Assembly (NCBI GenBank): GCA_016789725.1
Contig: JAEUQN010000010.1
Span: forward strand, 1 to 64,000
Reading direction: 5' to 3'
DNA: 64,000 nucleotides
DNA from: Blastocatellia bacterium
GTDB lineage: Bacteria > Acidobacteriota > Blastocatellia > RBC074
The first letter of the stretch is position 1, and every line of letters begins with the position of its first letter. Below are positions 38,292-47,952 of this stretch, piece by piece. The notes below the pieces were generated by a model that searched no databases, was not told the DNA's origin, and saw nothing but the letters and a program-made list of their open reading frames with translations. The position numbers and the translations under genes were made by a program.

Positions 38292-39038
38292 TTAGGTAAT
38301 CGCCCCGCCATCTACGGTCACGACTTCGCCGTTCATGTAGGTATTGCGATCTGAGACCATAAACGCGGCAAACTCTGCCAATTCTTCGGGATGTCCTCGG
38401 CGGCCTTTGGAGCACCAGAGTTCGTGAAGCTGCAAAAACTTATCCGGTAGCGCATCCGACAAATCCGTGTCGAAAATTCCTGCGGCAATTGCGTTAACAG
38501 TGATGCCGAAAGCCGCCGCTTCGCGCGAAAGACATTTCGTGAAGCCGATCACCGCTGCCTTTGAGGTCGCATAATGAACCGCCGTGGGCAGCGAACGAAT
38601 CGCACCAATGCTGCTCATATTCAAAATGGTTCCCGCGCGTTGGCGAATCATGTATTTGTAGATCGGTTTCGTGACGTTGAAAATGCCGTTGACATTGGTA
38701 TCAATGACTTCGTCCCACGCTTTTTCCGTGGTGGTGGCAAACATGTCCCCACGATTGATGGCGGCGTTATTGACCAGAATGTCAATGCGTCCAAACTCTT
38801 CGTGAATCTGCTTTACCATTTTGATGATGCCAGGACGATCTGTAACCGAGACTTTGAAAGACAACCCCTGTCGTCCAAACGATTGGATTTTATCAATAGT
38901 GGCAGCGGCCCGTTCATCGCTGACGTTATAGTTGAAAGCGATGTCTGCACCTTCGCGCGCAAAGACCTCGCACAACGCCCGACCAATACCGCGCGAGCCT
39001 CCAGTAATAATTGCTTTTTTTCCTTCCAATAAACCCAT
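38292..39038 (-). CDS. Short-chain dehydrogenase/reductase (FabG-like)
   Basis: 248 aa NAD(P)-dependent oxidoreductase. Cofactor loop 'TGGSRGIGRAL' (residues 12-22), 'NNAAINRG', catalytic Ser in 'ILNMSSIGAIRS' and Y-x-x-x-K in 'HYATSKAAVIGFTK', C-terminal 'GEVVTVDGGAIT'. It resembles 3-oxoacyl-ACP reductase but carries an unusual 'LHELWCSKGRRGHPEEL' segment around residue 210. Third gene of a minus-strand operon after the radical SAM enzyme and the glycosyltransferase (29 bp gap), so it may act on the same lipid. A housekeeping FabG role is less likely here because no other fab genes are near. Confidence 0.85.
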   Translation of the reverse strand: MGLLEGKKAIITGGSRGIGRALCEVFAREGADIAFNYNVSDERAAATIDKIQSFGRQGLSFKVSVTDRPGIIKMVKQIHEEFGRIDILVNNAAINRGDMFATTTEKAWDEVIDTNVNGIFNVTKPIYKYMIRQRAGTILNMSSIGAIRSLPTAVHYATSKAAVIGFTKCLSREAAAFGITVNAIAAGIFDTDLSDALPDKFLQLHELWCSKGRRGHPEELAEFAAFMVSDRNTYMNGEVVTVDGGAIT

Positions 39039-39067
39039 AAAAATTCTTTTTGTCTACGCTTTGAACG

Positions 39068-40273
39068 CTATGGCATATGCACGACTGGGGAAGTCGCCGT
39101 TTGGATATCAGTCTCTGATTGCTCCAGTTTGCGCGTGATTTCGTGAACGATGCGCCGCGTTGCATCAGGAATGGCAATTTTAGCCGACGCTAAACGAAGT
39201 GCTGTGTGTTCGGCTGGGCTGGCAATCAGGCGGCGGACAATGGGGACAATATCATTGGCCCGTTCCAACAAAATCCCGGCTTTATGTCGGGCCAGCAGAT
39301 TTGCCGTTTGAGATTCTTGTGGCATGGGCGGAGTCGTAACGTCCGCGATAATTGGCAAGCGCGAGGCCAAGGCCTCAAAAGTTGTCAACCCGCCTAGTTT
39401 GGATACCATCACATCTGCTGCCCGCATCAGCTTTTCCATCGCATCCGTGTAGCCAATAATTTTAATGGGAAAAGCCGCCTTCCTGGAAAGACGTGAGACC
39501 TCGTTGCGTAATTCTTCATTGCGCCCGGCCAGGAAGATGGCCTGAGCGTTTTCAATCTGATCGCTCTGATCAATCATTTGCTCAAAGATCCGCGGAATGT
39601 TGCCGCCACCAATCCACCCGGCGTTCACAAACATCGTGAATTTGTCAGGATCAAGGCCCAATTCCGCGCGCGCTGCAAGGCGCTCTTCTTCGTTCTGATA
39701 TTGAAACTTGGGATGAATCGGGATTCCGCAGATTTTGATCTTTTCAGGATTGATGCCGTAATCAATCAACTGTTGCCGCGCTTCTTCTGTCGCCACCAGG
39801 TATAAGCTCACATCTTCGCACGCCCATCCACGCCAAAATCCATAGCAAGGGTCTGTGACGACTGTGACGAGGGGGATGGTGTCGAGCAATCCCAGTTCTT
39901 TCATCACGCGCGCAAAGACGTGTTGCGTCATCGGGTGAACGGAGATTACCACTTGAGGACAAAATCGCTCGAACAATTGCCGCAAGTAATTTACGCCGAG
40001 CCGATAAATTAAATTTGATTCGTTCGGTTTGAAGCGTTCAATAGCGGCATAGTAATACTTCATCAAGGGTTGATGATGACGCAGCAGGTAGTTGTAAAAG
40101 TCTGCGAGTTTTTGGGCCAGGAAGTGTGATTCTTCAATCGCGCGCACAACATTGACGAGACAGTCAGGCGCTGAGAACCGTTTCAATCCATCCGCAATCG
40201 CAGCGGCTGCACTCGTATGGCCGCCGCCTGTTGCTGAAGTAATAATGAGGAACTTTTTAGCGCACTCGTCCAT
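39068..40273 (-). CDS. MGDG-synthase/MurG-like glycosyltransferase (GT28 type)
   Basis: 401 aa GT-B enzyme resembling plant-type monogalactosyldiacylglycerol synthase and bacterial diacylglycerol glucosyltransferase (UgtP). N-terminal 'FLIITSATGGGHTSAAAAIA' (residues 8-27) matches the S-x-G-x-G-H motif of this group, and 'VSVHPMTQHVFARVMKELGL' and 'VVTDPCYGFWRGWAC' fit the acceptor domain. The donor site is 'MVSKLGGLTTFEALASRLPI', then 'IADVTTPPMPQESQTAN'. It probably glycosylates diacylglycerol or another membrane lipid on the cytoplasmic side. It follows the radical SAM gene by 26 bp and precedes the SDR gene by 29 bp on the same strand. Confidence 0.85.
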   Translation of the reverse strand: MDECAKKFLIITSATGGGHTSAAAAIADGLKRFSAPDCLVNVVRAIEESHFLAQKLADFYNYLLRHHQPLMKYYYAAIERFKPNESNLIYRLGVNYLRQLFERFCPQVVISVHPMTQHVFARVMKELGLLDTIPLVTVVTDPCYGFWRGWACEDVSLYLVATEEARQQLIDYGINPEKIKICGIPIHPKFQYQNEEERLAARAELGLDPDKFTMFVNAGWIGGGNIPRIFEQMIDQSDQIENAQAIFLAGRNEELRNEVSRLSRKAAFPIKIIGYTDAMEKLMRAADVMVSKLGGLTTFEALASRLPIIADVTTPPMPQESQTANLLARHKAGILLERANDIVPIVRRLIASPAEHTALRLASAKIAIPDATRRIVHEITRKLEQSETDIQTATSPVVHMP

Positions 40274-40299
40274 TGAAGTGTGAATGTTGAGGGCTGAAG

Positions 40300-41451
40300 T
40301 TAGTTGGCACTTGCTTCGACCATTGGCCCGCTCAGCTCAGCTTTGTGCGATTTTTTCAATTGAGCTTCAAGTTTCTTGATCTGCACCAGATGCTTGGGGT
40401 TGAAAGCAAGCGAAGGATAGTAACAGTTTGATTCATGGGTGCAATGACAGCCGCTGCGTGCGTGTTGACGACGTTCATGCATCGCCGGCGAATTCCAGAG
40501 CTTCCAAAAATTCCAATCGAAGTCTCGCAGATTAGCAACGGGGTCAAGATTTTCGCAGCTTGAGACCGTCCCTTCGTCATAAATTACGCCGCCTGTGTTT
40601 CCCGCGTGACAGCGCAATTGAGCTTTCTTTTCCAACTCTGTCTTTGCAATGACATCGTGCATGTGAATGTCAATCGCTGCTTTGAAATACCCATTTTTGC
40701 CCGCGTAATGATTTTTGATCAGAGCTTTGCGTGAATCATCATCAATCAATGCCGAAAGCTGGCGATAGCGATTGATGTCAATGTTTAGTTCTTTGGCATC
40801 TGCTGCTGGCGGGCGAATATAGTTAACGTTGATTTTGTCGGGTTTGAGATCGTAGCGCAGGAAGTCATACCACTCGAAAATACGATCCTGATTCGAATTC
40901 ATAAAGCAGGTACAGGTTTGCACATCAAGTTGTGGGTGCTGCTTTTTGATTTGCTGTAACTGGCGCGCCGTATCAATTGCCTTGTCCCAGCTTCCGGCCT
41001 TGCCGCGAATCTTTTCGTGGTCTTCTTTTAATCCATCAATGCCAAGTGCCACCGTCACATTGAGCTTTGGGCATTCATCCAAAATTCGCGAAACGTCAGG
41101 AATAATACGTTGCTGAATGCCACCGTTTGACATCAGATACACGGATTCGAGCTGATTATTTTCATAAAACGCGCGGACAACCTCAGGCAGGTCTTTGCGG
41201 GTAAACGGCTCTCCGCCCGCAATAATCAATACTGGCAACTTGCCACCGAGCGTTTCGCTAATGCGTTGAAGGTTTTCAGTCGTGAGCTGATTTTTCTTGC
41301 GGGCTTTGTCGTTCAACTCGTCCGTGAAAAAGCAGTGAACACAGCGCATGTCGCAAACTGAAGTCACGAGGATATTGAGTACGACAGGCGAGGTCACACC
41401 TCCTGTCAATACGCGAGCATATTTTTTGAGTAATTCAAATCCGTAATCCAT
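40300..41451 (-). CDS. Radical SAM protein with SPASM-like C-terminal cluster domain
   Basis: 383 aa from the ATG at 41451 (AGGAA 6 bases upstream). A TTG start 28 codons earlier is possible but adds an unrelated basic stretch. The SAM cluster is CxxxCxxC in 'SVCDMRCVHCFF' (about residues 33-44), then 'PVLIIAGGEPFTRKDLPEVV'. The C-terminal Cys cluster is 'LRCHAGNTGGVIYDEGTVSS', then 'CENLDP', 'SGCHCTHESNC': seven Cys or more, consistent with auxiliary Fe-S clusters of the SPASM/Twitch class. First gene of an operon with a glycolipid-type glycosyltransferase and an SDR. SPASM enzymes often modify peptides, but here no peptide gene is near; a lipid substrate is an inference. It is not HpnH-like by motif. 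Confidence 0.85.
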   Translation of the reverse strand: MDYGFELLKKYARVLTGGVTSPVVLNILVTSVCDMRCVHCFFTDELNDKARKKNQLTTENLQRISETLGGKLPVLIIAGGEPFTRKDLPEVVRAFYENNQLESVYLMSNGGIQQRIIPDVSRILDECPKLNVTVALGIDGLKEDHEKIRGKAGSWDKAIDTARQLQQIKKQHPQLDVQTCTCFMNSNQDRIFEWYDFLRYDLKPDKINVNYIRPPAADAKELNIDINRYRQLSALIDDDSRKALIKNHYAGKNGYFKAAIDIHMHDVIAKTELEKKAQLRCHAGNTGGVIYDEGTVSSCENLDPVANLRDFDWNFWKLWNSPAMHERRQHARSGCHCTHESNCYYPSLAFNPKHLVQIKKLEAQLKKSHKAELSGPMVEASAN

Positions 41452-41728
41452 CGAAGTTCCTAACAGGGCAAATACGCCAAAGTTATGAAGCGTAGAGCGA
41501 CTGCTTATTAAGCTTTTTTTACGTTCCAATGTCAAACGTTCGCAAATGCTTGATTTGCTTTAACGAAAAAAAGTGTTACCCTGCGGCTGACCAAGAGATT
41601 TGGGACAGGCAAGAGAAGGCGGGGTAATAGAGAGCTTCCTGAAGACCTGAGTTCCTGCCAGATAGACGCTAGGGGGAATATCTATGCTGCCTTACCAAGC
41701 GATATTTCGATAAGGAGAGCTGCTCAGC

Positions 41729-42331
41729 ATGGCGAAATGCCCAGCATGCCGGAGTACCAGGGTGTATAAGGGATATCGCCCCGCCCCATTACTTCTCCGG
41801 CTCATACGCATTCATGATTTTTTATGTGAAAATTGCAATTTGCAATTCCGGGGGTTTTCTATTTTGTCACCTCGATCACGCAGTCGTAAGGGCAAAAAGA
41901 AGCATTCGCAAGATAATTCTCGTCTGATCGAATCTACCACCCCTGTTAACCTTGCTGAATCTCCTTCGATGGCCCAGCCCCGCAACCATGCCCAGCCGAA
42001 TCCGATGCTGGCACAAGCTGCTGGGGCGGCATCTTCGGGCGTGAGTCAGCCTTTACCTTCACAAGCTATGGCCTCACAAAGTGAATCAGCGAAACCAACC
42101 GTCAAAGGACAATGGGAACTTCCAGCGGGGGCGCTAGAAGAAATTGAGACACGCCGCCAATCGCATCGCTCTCATCAGGTTTGTCCCAACTGCGGTGCGA
42201 CCGATACCGAACGCCGTCGCCGTAAGATGTGGGAAAAAGCCGCCTTTGCCTTCACTTCGATTCGCGCCTACAAATGCCGAATCTGCGCCTCCGATTTTTA
42301 CGCGCGTCGTAAGCAAAAATCGGGCGAGTAA
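41729..42331 (+). CDS. Double zinc-ribbon protein with disordered linker
   Basis: 200 aa, not recognised as a named family. The N-terminal ribbon has Cys 4, 7, 33 and 36 (CPAC...CENC). The C-terminal ribbon has Cys 152, 155, 183 and 186 (CPNC...CRIC). Each is C-x2-C-x(25-27)-C-x2-C with a basic helix between the Cys pairs, so they look like homologous halves. Between them lies a Lys/Arg-rich patch (residues 48-60) and about 80 residues of Ser/Pro/Ala/Gln-rich disorder. AAGGAGAG lies about 10 bases before the ATG. The 277 bp between it and the divergent radical SAM gene show no recognisable riboswitch. Possible nucleic-acid or protein-binding adaptor. Confidence 0.7.
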   Translation: MAKCPACRSTRVYKGYRPAPLLLRLIRIHDFLCENCNLQFRGFSILSPRSRSRKGKKKHSQDNSRLIESTTPVNLAESPSMAQPRNHAQPNPMLAQAAGAASSGVSQPLPSQAMASQSESAKPTVKGQWELPAGALEEIETRRQSHRSHQVCPNCGATDTERRRRKMWEKAAFAFTSIRAYKCRICASDFYARRKQKSGE

Positions 42332-42357
42332 CGTTCTCTTTTTTACCTCAAAGAGAA
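42330..42357. terminator. Hairpin between convergent genes
   Basis: CGTTCTCTTT (42330-42339) pairs exactly with AAAGAGAACG (42348-42357), loop 8 nt. The zinc-ribbon stop lies just before it (42329-42331 overlaps the first base pairs) and the stop codon of the minus-strand gene lies in the loop. It may serve both directions. T-runs outside the stem are weak. Confidence 0.55.
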
Positions 42358-42879
42358 CGGCATCACCCAATCACCGTAAACCACTACGCCTGTTTTCACT
42401 TCTTGAAGAAGACGCGGGAAGCTGAGCGTTAGTTCATAGGCCTCCCCAGGCTTGATTTGAACGCGCCCGCTATCAGGAACTTTACCCGTCGAAGGGGTGC
42501 GATCTTTTAGTTTATATTCATTGCATTGTTCGTCTCGTAAGTATGCGCGGCCCTGCTCGTTAATCAACCAGCGCCCCCGGCTCATCGAATATTGCGGTAC
42601 ATCAAACTCTACTGGCTCATGGACTGCATAGGCCACGATGAGCACGCGGGTTTGTTCTGGCTCATTGCGAACTGAGACCAGTGCCAATTGGGCTTTACCA
42701 TTCCATTGCGTATCTGGGATACAGGCTTGAAACTTGGCTTTTTCAGTGTCACTGAGTTGCTTCCATTCCGCTGCTGTTAATCGTCGGTCACGGTGACAAG
42801 AATCTACACTGAGAATCGCCAAAGAAAGCAGAAGTGAAACGAGAAAAAAGATCCCAATCTGGGGCCAGTTTTTGGTCAT
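42343..42879 (-). CDS. Membrane-anchored or exported hypothetical protein
   Basis: 178 aa, not recognised. The N-terminus has one hydrophobic segment (IGIFFLVSLLLSLAILS, residues 8-24) followed by 'VDSCHRDRR'; the Cys is not in a good lipobox. The rest appears beta-rich ('QLALVSVRNEPEQTRVLIVA', 'GRVQIKPGEAYELTLSFP'), like an immunoglobulin-type or DUF domain outside the membrane. GAGG lies 8 bases before its ATG, inside the last codons of the preceding gene; the gap to that gene is 4 bp, so it is co-transcribed with the exported PEP-synthase-like gene and may be its partner. Confidence 0.65.
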   Translation of the reverse strand: MTKNWPQIGIFFLVSLLLSLAILSVDSCHRDRRLTAAEWKQLSDTEKAKFQACIPDTQWNGKAQLALVSVRNEPEQTRVLIVAYAVHEPVEFDVPQYSMSRGRWLINEQGRAYLRDEQCNEYKLKDRTPSTGKVPDSGRVQIKPGEAYELTLSFPRLLQEVKTGVVVYGDWVMPFSLR

Positions 42880-42883
42880 TGGT

Positions 42884-44815
42884 TTACCTCACGCGGACAT
42901 AAGGACGCGATTGCACAATGTAAATTTGATTACCCACCGTCAGCCATTCAATATCTTGATCGCGCCCATTGAAGGTGCGTTTGATGTTTGCTGCCGCCCG
43001 CGACAATCGCCTAATTAAATCATTGGTCAGCACCGCTCGATTGGTTTCAACTTTGATTTCACGTACACCACCTTTTTCATCGAATTTGAGCATTGTGTCA
43101 TCGTCCGAACGCGTCAGGATTTTGATTGCGTTGGAGCGGGGCTGATAAATGATTTGCTCCGCCACGCGTTTGCCTTCGACGACGCGAATGCCCAAGCCTC
43201 GTTTGGCATTCAGGTAAATTGCGCCCTGGTCTTCGCTGTCAAACGGATTGGTTGTAATCATGACACCCGCCGCATCAGCATTGATGCCTGCCTGCACCAA
43301 GACCGAAGGATAAACTGCGGAATGATTGATGCCCGCACTTTCACGGGCTTCGTACGCTTCATAATTCCACAGCGAGGCCCACACGGTTTTGATCGCCTCT
43401 TCCAACTCGGCGTCGCTTTTAATATTTGGCACACTGGTGTACAGCCCCGCCCCGCTGAAATTTGGGAGGTCTTCGGAATTCGTTGAGCTACGTGCGAACA
43501 CGCCTTTTTGTTCCAGCCTGCCAAACGTGGCGCGGACTTTCGTGCGGAGCAGTTTCTGAAATTCTGTGGTGTGTTTTCCCGCTTGAATACTTTGTCGCAG
43601 TTCTGCCAGTCGTTGTTTGCGATACGCCGGGTCGTGATTGAAGCGATCATTGCCAAGCAGTGTGACAATTTCTTCGTCGAGATGGTTGGCCTGTAAAAAT
43701 TGTTCGTAGAAATAAAACGGGATGCTGAATCCGGCGGGTACGATGATGCCGGGGATTTTGCCCAGATGAGCCGCGTGCATCACCTCGCCAAGATTGGCTG
43801 CCTTTGCACCGAATCGGTGCGAATGCTTCATCCGCTGGTTCTTGAGTTCGATGAGTTGTTTGAACTCCAAATCCGCTTCTGGCGTGAGCAAGTCTGAGCG
43901 TTCGGCAAGTTTGCGTCCGGCTTCAGCGGTTTCTTTGGTTTCTGCTGCCCGCAATACAAAGCCGTCTTCGCGGGCCTCGAAGTACACGAATTTGCCGACC
44001 AGCGATTTGAAAATCTCGTCAGCATTTTTCACGTACGCATTTGGAATGCCCCAGCCTGCTGCGAGCAAATTGACGTGTGCCAGTGGCGTTGAGAAATTCG
44101 TTGAGATGACGCCGGAGACAGGCGTCAGAGTAATCGGCGATTCGCGGAAGATGACGATTTCGTTGCGATCCAAAATCGTGTCATCCGTCAGCTTGTCCAC
44201 AATGCGCAACATCCCGACAGCTTTGGCTTGATGCAGTGGCAGATATGCTTTGGCTTCGCCAATATCCAAGGCGCGCAGAATAGATAGGTTTTTGACCTGC
44301 GCGGCGATGGTTTCCTGATGTTTGGAATTTGGTTTGTAATGGAGCGGCACGAAAAATGAGGCGTTGAGTTTTTGAGCGGCTTCATTTAGTAGCTCGGTCG
44401 TCAATAAATCACCTTCCCAAAATTCAAAGGTGAATTTGTTGGCTTTGGTTTGATAAGCAATCGTGCCAAGCAAAAAGCGCCGATTGCTTTCTAAGTAGTT
44501 ATGCTTGAAGAATTCCCGCCCGCGTTCAAGCGTGAGATAATTCGCGTTGACGAAATCTTTGTGAAACGCGTACCGCCTGGAATTGACGTAATACACTTTG
44601 CTTTGATTGGCGCGGTCAATGACAAACATCAAATGCGGCAAGGCATAAAAACGGCCCTGATAATAAACCCGCGCCAGTTGATCGAAGGCATCGCGTGAGC
44701 TGATTTTGTCGAGTGAGCGCGGCGTTGTAGAAATCGTTGTCGCCATCGCACGATTGGACTGAGCGGTGGCGGGAATGAACAGCAACAGGAGTAAAAAAGT
44801 TGTGAGGAGTTTCAT
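42884..44815 (-). CDS. Exported PEP-synthase-like protein (PEP-utiliser swivel domain plus PPDK ATP-binding domain)
   Basis: 643 aa from the ATG at 44815, which begins a signal peptide ([20 protein letters not shown]). The order is unusual. First comes a unique N-terminal region (20-190), then the PEP-utilising swivel domain with the phosphohistidine-like motif '[20 protein letters not shown]' (His about 248), then the PPDK/PEP-synthase ATP-grasp domain ('[20 protein letters not shown]', '[16 protein letters not shown]', '[20 protein letters not shown]', '[20 protein letters not shown]'). The C-terminal pyruvate/PEP barrel is absent. ATP-dependent phosphotransfer outside the cytoplasm would be surprising; perhaps the protein binds a nucleotide there, or the hydrophobic start is a membrane anchor. 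Its start is 3 bp from the divergent tilS start. A small membrane-linked protein follows. Confidence 0.8.
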   Translation of the reverse strand: MKLLTTFLLLLLFIPATAQSNRAMATTISTTPRSLDKISSRDAFDQLARVYYQGRFYALPHLMFVIDRANQSKVYYVNSRRYAFHKDFVNANYLTLERGREFFKHNYLESNRRFLLGTIAYQTKANKFTFEFWEGDLLTTELLNEAAQKLNASFFVPLHYKPNSKHQETIAAQVKNLSILRALDIGEAKAYLPLHQAKAVGMLRIVDKLTDDTILDRNEIVIFRESPITLTPVSGVISTNFSTPLAHVNLLAAGWGIPNAYVKNADEIFKSLVGKFVYFEAREDGFVLRAAETKETAEAGRKLAERSDLLTPEADLEFKQLIELKNQRMKHSHRFGAKAANLGEVMHAAHLGKIPGIIVPAGFSIPFYFYEQFLQANHLDEEIVTLLGNDRFNHDPAYRKQRLAELRQSIQAGKHTTEFQKLLRTKVRATFGRLEQKGVFARSSTNSEDLPNFSGAGLYTSVPNIKSDAELEEAIKTVWASLWNYEAYEARESAGINHSAVYPSVLVQAGINADAAGVMITTNPFDSEDQGAIYLNAKRGLGIRVVEGKRVAEQIIYQPRSNAIKILTRSDDDTMLKFDEKGGVREIKVETNRAVLTNDLIRRLSRAAANIKRTFNGRDQDIEWLTVGNQIYIVQSRPYVRVR

Positions 44816-44818
44816 AAG

Positions 44819-45814
44819 TTGACGAAGTTGGAAAAAAAACTGCGGGCCAGTTTGCGCCAGCTTGGGGTCCACAAACAAGATCGAATTTTGGTCGCTGTCT
44901 CTGGCGGCGCAGATTCCACTGCGTTGTTGGATGCGTTGGTGCGTTGGAAAAAAAACGAGCATCTTTCCTCAACTCTATTCGTCGCTCACTTGAATCATTT
45001 GTTACGTGGCGCAGAATCCGACGCAGATGAAACGTTTGTGCGCGAGATAACAAGACAGCTTCAGGTCCCTGTTTTCATTACGCAGGAAGATGTCGCGGCT
45101 TGTGCCGCGAGCGAAAAGAAAAACCTGGAAGCGACGGCGCGACGGCTGCGCTACGATTTTTTGCTGCGCATCGCTGAGCAATGCCAGGCCCGCGTTATTG
45201 TGACGGCTCACACCCACGACGATCAAGTCGAAACCTTGTTAATGCGATTGTTGCGAGGAACTGGCGCTGCGGGATTGCGGGGCATTCAGGCCAACCGGGA
45301 GTTGACGTTATCGCTCCGACTCGTGCGCCCAATGTTGGAAATCACAAGAACGGAAGTTCTCGAACATTGCGAACGGTATCAGTTAAGTTTTCGCTACGAC
45401 AGCTCGAACGAGTCCACCGAATTCACGCGCAATCGCATCCGCCACGAACTCGTGCCACTCTTGCAAACTTTCAATCCCAACTTTAGCGAAGCCTTGGTTC
45501 GTACGGCTTCACAACTTAGCGAGGACGATGCGTATTTACAAATCGAAGCTGCACAATTGGTTAATGAAGTGGTTAAAGAGCAACTGCTCAATTTTAAACC
45601 GTTACTTAGCTTACCGGTCGCTTTGCGGCGACGTGTTTTGCGGCTTTGGTTGGAGCAATCTCGAGGAGATTTGCGACGGATTGGCACCGCACACTTGATT
45701 GCGCTGGATGATTTGCTCACACGAGGCGAAGGTGGTCATTACGTTGAGCTGCCCGGTCATTGGCGTGTGTATCGTTATCGCGCCCATTTAAAGCTGCAAC
45801 TCTTTGCCCTCTAA
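44819..45814 (+). CDS. tilS: tRNA(Ile)-lysidine synthase TilS
   Basis: Adds lysine to C34 of the CAU anticodon of tRNA-Ile2, so that it reads AUA. 331 aa, the short form without the extended C-terminal domains. PP-loop '[16 protein letters not shown]' (residues about 25-40), '[17 protein letters not shown]', '[20 protein letters not shown]', 'GAAGLRGI', '[20 protein letters not shown]'. The start is TTG at 44819, supported by GAGGAG 9 bases upstream and by the lack of an in-frame ATG before the P-loop. It is divergent from the exported PEP-synthase-like gene by only 3 bp, so its promoter must lie inside that gene. ftsH follows, as in many genomes. Confidence 0.93.
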   Translation: MTKLEKKLRASLRQLGVHKQDRILVAVSGGADSTALLDALVRWKKNEHLSSTLFVAHLNHLLRGAESDADETFVREITRQLQVPVFITQEDVAACAASEKKNLEATARRLRYDFLLRIAEQCQARVIVTAHTHDDQVETLLMRLLRGTGAAGLRGIQANRELTLSLRLVRPMLEITRTEVLEHCERYQLSFRYDSSNESTEFTRNRIRHELVPLLQTFNPNFSEALVRTASQLSEDDAYLQIEAAQLVNEVVKEQLLNFKPLLSLPVALRRRVLRLWLEQSRGDLRRIGTAHLIALDDLLTRGEGGHYVELPGHWRVYRYRAHLKLQLFAL

Positions 45815-45961
45815 TTGCGTCTATACGTGCGGTGATAAATATTTCTAAGGCTTGCGTTTGTTGGTTTTTTTGTTACTTTTGTCGGCTTTGAAGGAAAATG
45901 CTAAGCGGAACGAAAAAAAATAGGCTATTATGACGGCAGGTTTTTAACGGAGGTATCTGAC

Positions 45962-47866
45962 TTGAACTCGACAATGAAACAAGTGCTTGTTTGGGTGCTC
46001 ATGATCGTGGGCGCAGTTGCGATTTATGCGTTTTTGCACAGCAGTGGCAGTAATGTTCAGGAAATTTCTTACCTGGAATTGGTGCGCAAGATTGGCAACA
46101 AGGAAGTCCAAACGGTGGTTATCAAACCGGGTGATGTCAGCGGAACCTTGACCAGCGGGGCAAAGTTTACAAGCAAGATTTCGGGCGATGCAGTTGCCGC
46201 GAAATTGTCCGAAGAACTGGTTAAGAATAACGTTGACTTCAAATTCGATCCAACTTCGACGGGGAGTCTCTGGGCATCAATTTTGATTACGTGGGCACCG
46301 ATTCTGCTCATTGCGGCCTTCTGGATTTTTATGCTGCGGCAAATGCAATCCGGGGGCAATAAAGCTCTTTCCTTTGGCAAGAGCCGCGCCAAATTGCTGT
46401 CGAATCAGCAAAAACGCGTGACTTTCAAAGACGTGGCGGGTGTCGAAGAAGCCAAAGAAGAATTACAGGAAATCATCGAATTTTTGAAGGAGCCGCAAAA
46501 ATTCCAAAAGCTTGGCGGACGCATTCCGAAAGGCGTGCTGATGATGGGGCCGCCAGGCACGGGTAAAACGCTGCTCGCCCGCGCTATCGCTGGCGAAGCG
46601 AACGTTCCATTCTTCTCAATATCTGGTTCTGATTTCGTCGAAATGTTTGTTGGCGTAGGCGCAAGCCGCGTGCGCGATCTGTTTGAGCAAGGTAAGAAAA
46701 ATGCGCCTTGCATCATCTTCATTGACGAAATTGATGCGGTCGGTCGTCATCGCGGAGCAGGTCTCGGCGGCGGTCACGACGAGCGCGAACAAACGCTCAA
46801 TCAACTGCTCGTTGAAATGGACGGTTTTGAATCCAATGACGGCGTGATTTTGGTTGCCTCCACGAACCGCCCTGACGTACTCGATCCGGCACTGCTTCGC
46901 CCTGGACGTTTTGACCGCCGCGTGGTGGTGAACCGTCCTGACGTGAAAGGCCGCGAAGGAATTCTGGCTGTGCATACACGCAAAATTCCGCTGGGCGAAG
47001 ATGTGGATGTTTCCGTAATTGCACGCGGAACGCCGGGCTTTACCGGGGCTGATTTGGCAAACCTTGTAAACGAAGCTGCGCTCAACGCCGCGCGTTATAA
47101 CAAGAAAGCCGTAGCGATGTACGATTTTGAATGGGCGAAAGATAAAGTCCTGATGGGATCGGAACGTAAATCGGCAGTGATGTCTGAAGAAGAAAAGAAG
47201 ACGACGGCGTATCACGAAGCGGGTCATACGGTCATCGGTATGAAAGTGCCGAACGCTGATCCAGTGCATAAAGTCACGATCATTCCGCGTGGAATGGCGC
47301 TCGGCTTAACGCAACAATTGCCGGAAGGGGATCGTTACACGCACTCTTCGGAGTACATCGAAGGTTCAATTGCGATTTTAATGGGTGGCCGTTTAGCCGA
47401 AGAAATTTTCCTCGGCAAAATTACGACCGGAGCTTCCAACGACATCGAACGCGCCACCGAAATGGCACGCAAGATGGTCTGCGAATTTGGTATGTCGAGC
47501 CTTGGCCCGTTAACATTCGGCAAAAAAGAAGAGCAAATTTTCTTAGGCCGTGAAATCGCACAACATCAGGATTATAGCGAAGACACCGCGATCATGATTG
47601 ATCAGGAGGTCAAGCGAATCGTGATGGATCAATACGAACGGGCGCGGCAGATCATGCTGGATAACCGCGAGATCACCGAGAAAATGGCGCTGGCATTGCT
47701 CGAAAAAGAAACGCTGGATGCCGTGCAGATTCGCCGAATTGTAGCGGGCTTGCCGCTGGATGATGATGGTTCGACTCCGAGCAAAACTCCTGACGCACCA
47801 AAACCACCAGATAAAGAGCCTGTACTAAAACCAATTCTCCCACCGATCAATCCAGCTACTGCCTGA
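45962..47866 (+). CDS. ftsH: ATP-dependent zinc metalloprotease FtsH
   Basis: Membrane-anchored AAA+ protease that degrades misfolded or short-lived membrane and cytosolic proteins. 634 aa. Two N-terminal transmembrane helices ([18 protein letters not shown], residues 7-24, and about 100-120), Walker A 'GPPGTGKT' near 197, Walker B '[11 protein letters not shown]', second region of homology '[18 protein letters not shown]', zinc motif HEAGH near residues 418-422. The TTG at 45962 is preferred over the ATG at 45974 because GGAGG (45949-45953) is 8 bases from the former and 20 from the latter. The C-terminus is Pro-rich. Confidence 0.97.
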   Translation: MNSTMKQVLVWVLMIVGAVAIYAFLHSSGSNVQEISYLELVRKIGNKEVQTVVIKPGDVSGTLTSGAKFTSKISGDAVAAKLSEELVKNNVDFKFDPTSTGSLWASILITWAPILLIAAFWIFMLRQMQSGGNKALSFGKSRAKLLSNQQKRVTFKDVAGVEEAKEELQEIIEFLKEPQKFQKLGGRIPKGVLMMGPPGTGKTLLARAIAGEANVPFFSISGSDFVEMFVGVGASRVRDLFEQGKKNAPCIIFIDEIDAVGRHRGAGLGGGHDEREQTLNQLLVEMDGFESNDGVILVASTNRPDVLDPALLRPGRFDRRVVVNRPDVKGREGILAVHTRKIPLGEDVDVSVIARGTPGFTGADLANLVNEAALNAARYNKKAVAMYDFEWAKDKVLMGSERKSAVMSEEEKKTTAYHEAGHTVIGMKVPNADPVHKVTIIPRGMALGLTQQLPEGDRYTHSSEYIEGSIAILMGGRLAEEIFLGKITTGASNDIERATEMARKMVCEFGMSSLGPLTFGKKEEQIFLGREIAQHQDYSEDTAIMIDQEVKRIVMDQYERARQIMLDNREITEKMALALLEKETLDAVQIRRIVAGLPLDDDGSTPSKTPDAPKPPDKEPVLKPILPPINPATA

Positions 47867-47891
47867 TTGAGCAATTGGTCTGAAGCAAGAA

Positions 47892-47929
47892 AAATGCGGC
47901 GACTGAGTTTTTACTCGGTCGCCGCATTT
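47892..47929. terminator. Bidirectional terminator between ftsH and secA
   Basis: A 16 bp stem, 47892-47907 with 47914-47929, one G-T wobble, loop ttttta. T-rich sequence follows in both directions (gttttg on plus; TTTTTCTTG on minus). It serves the convergent ftsH and secA genes. Confidence 0.92.
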
Positions 47930-47952
47930 GTTTTGACTTAATGCCTTGAGTC

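Noticed and set aside
41452-41728. Possible riboswitch or structured RNA before the double zinc-ribbon gene
   Set aside because: Some short complementary stretches exist, but no known riboswitch core could be recognised and no stable overall fold was evident by eye.
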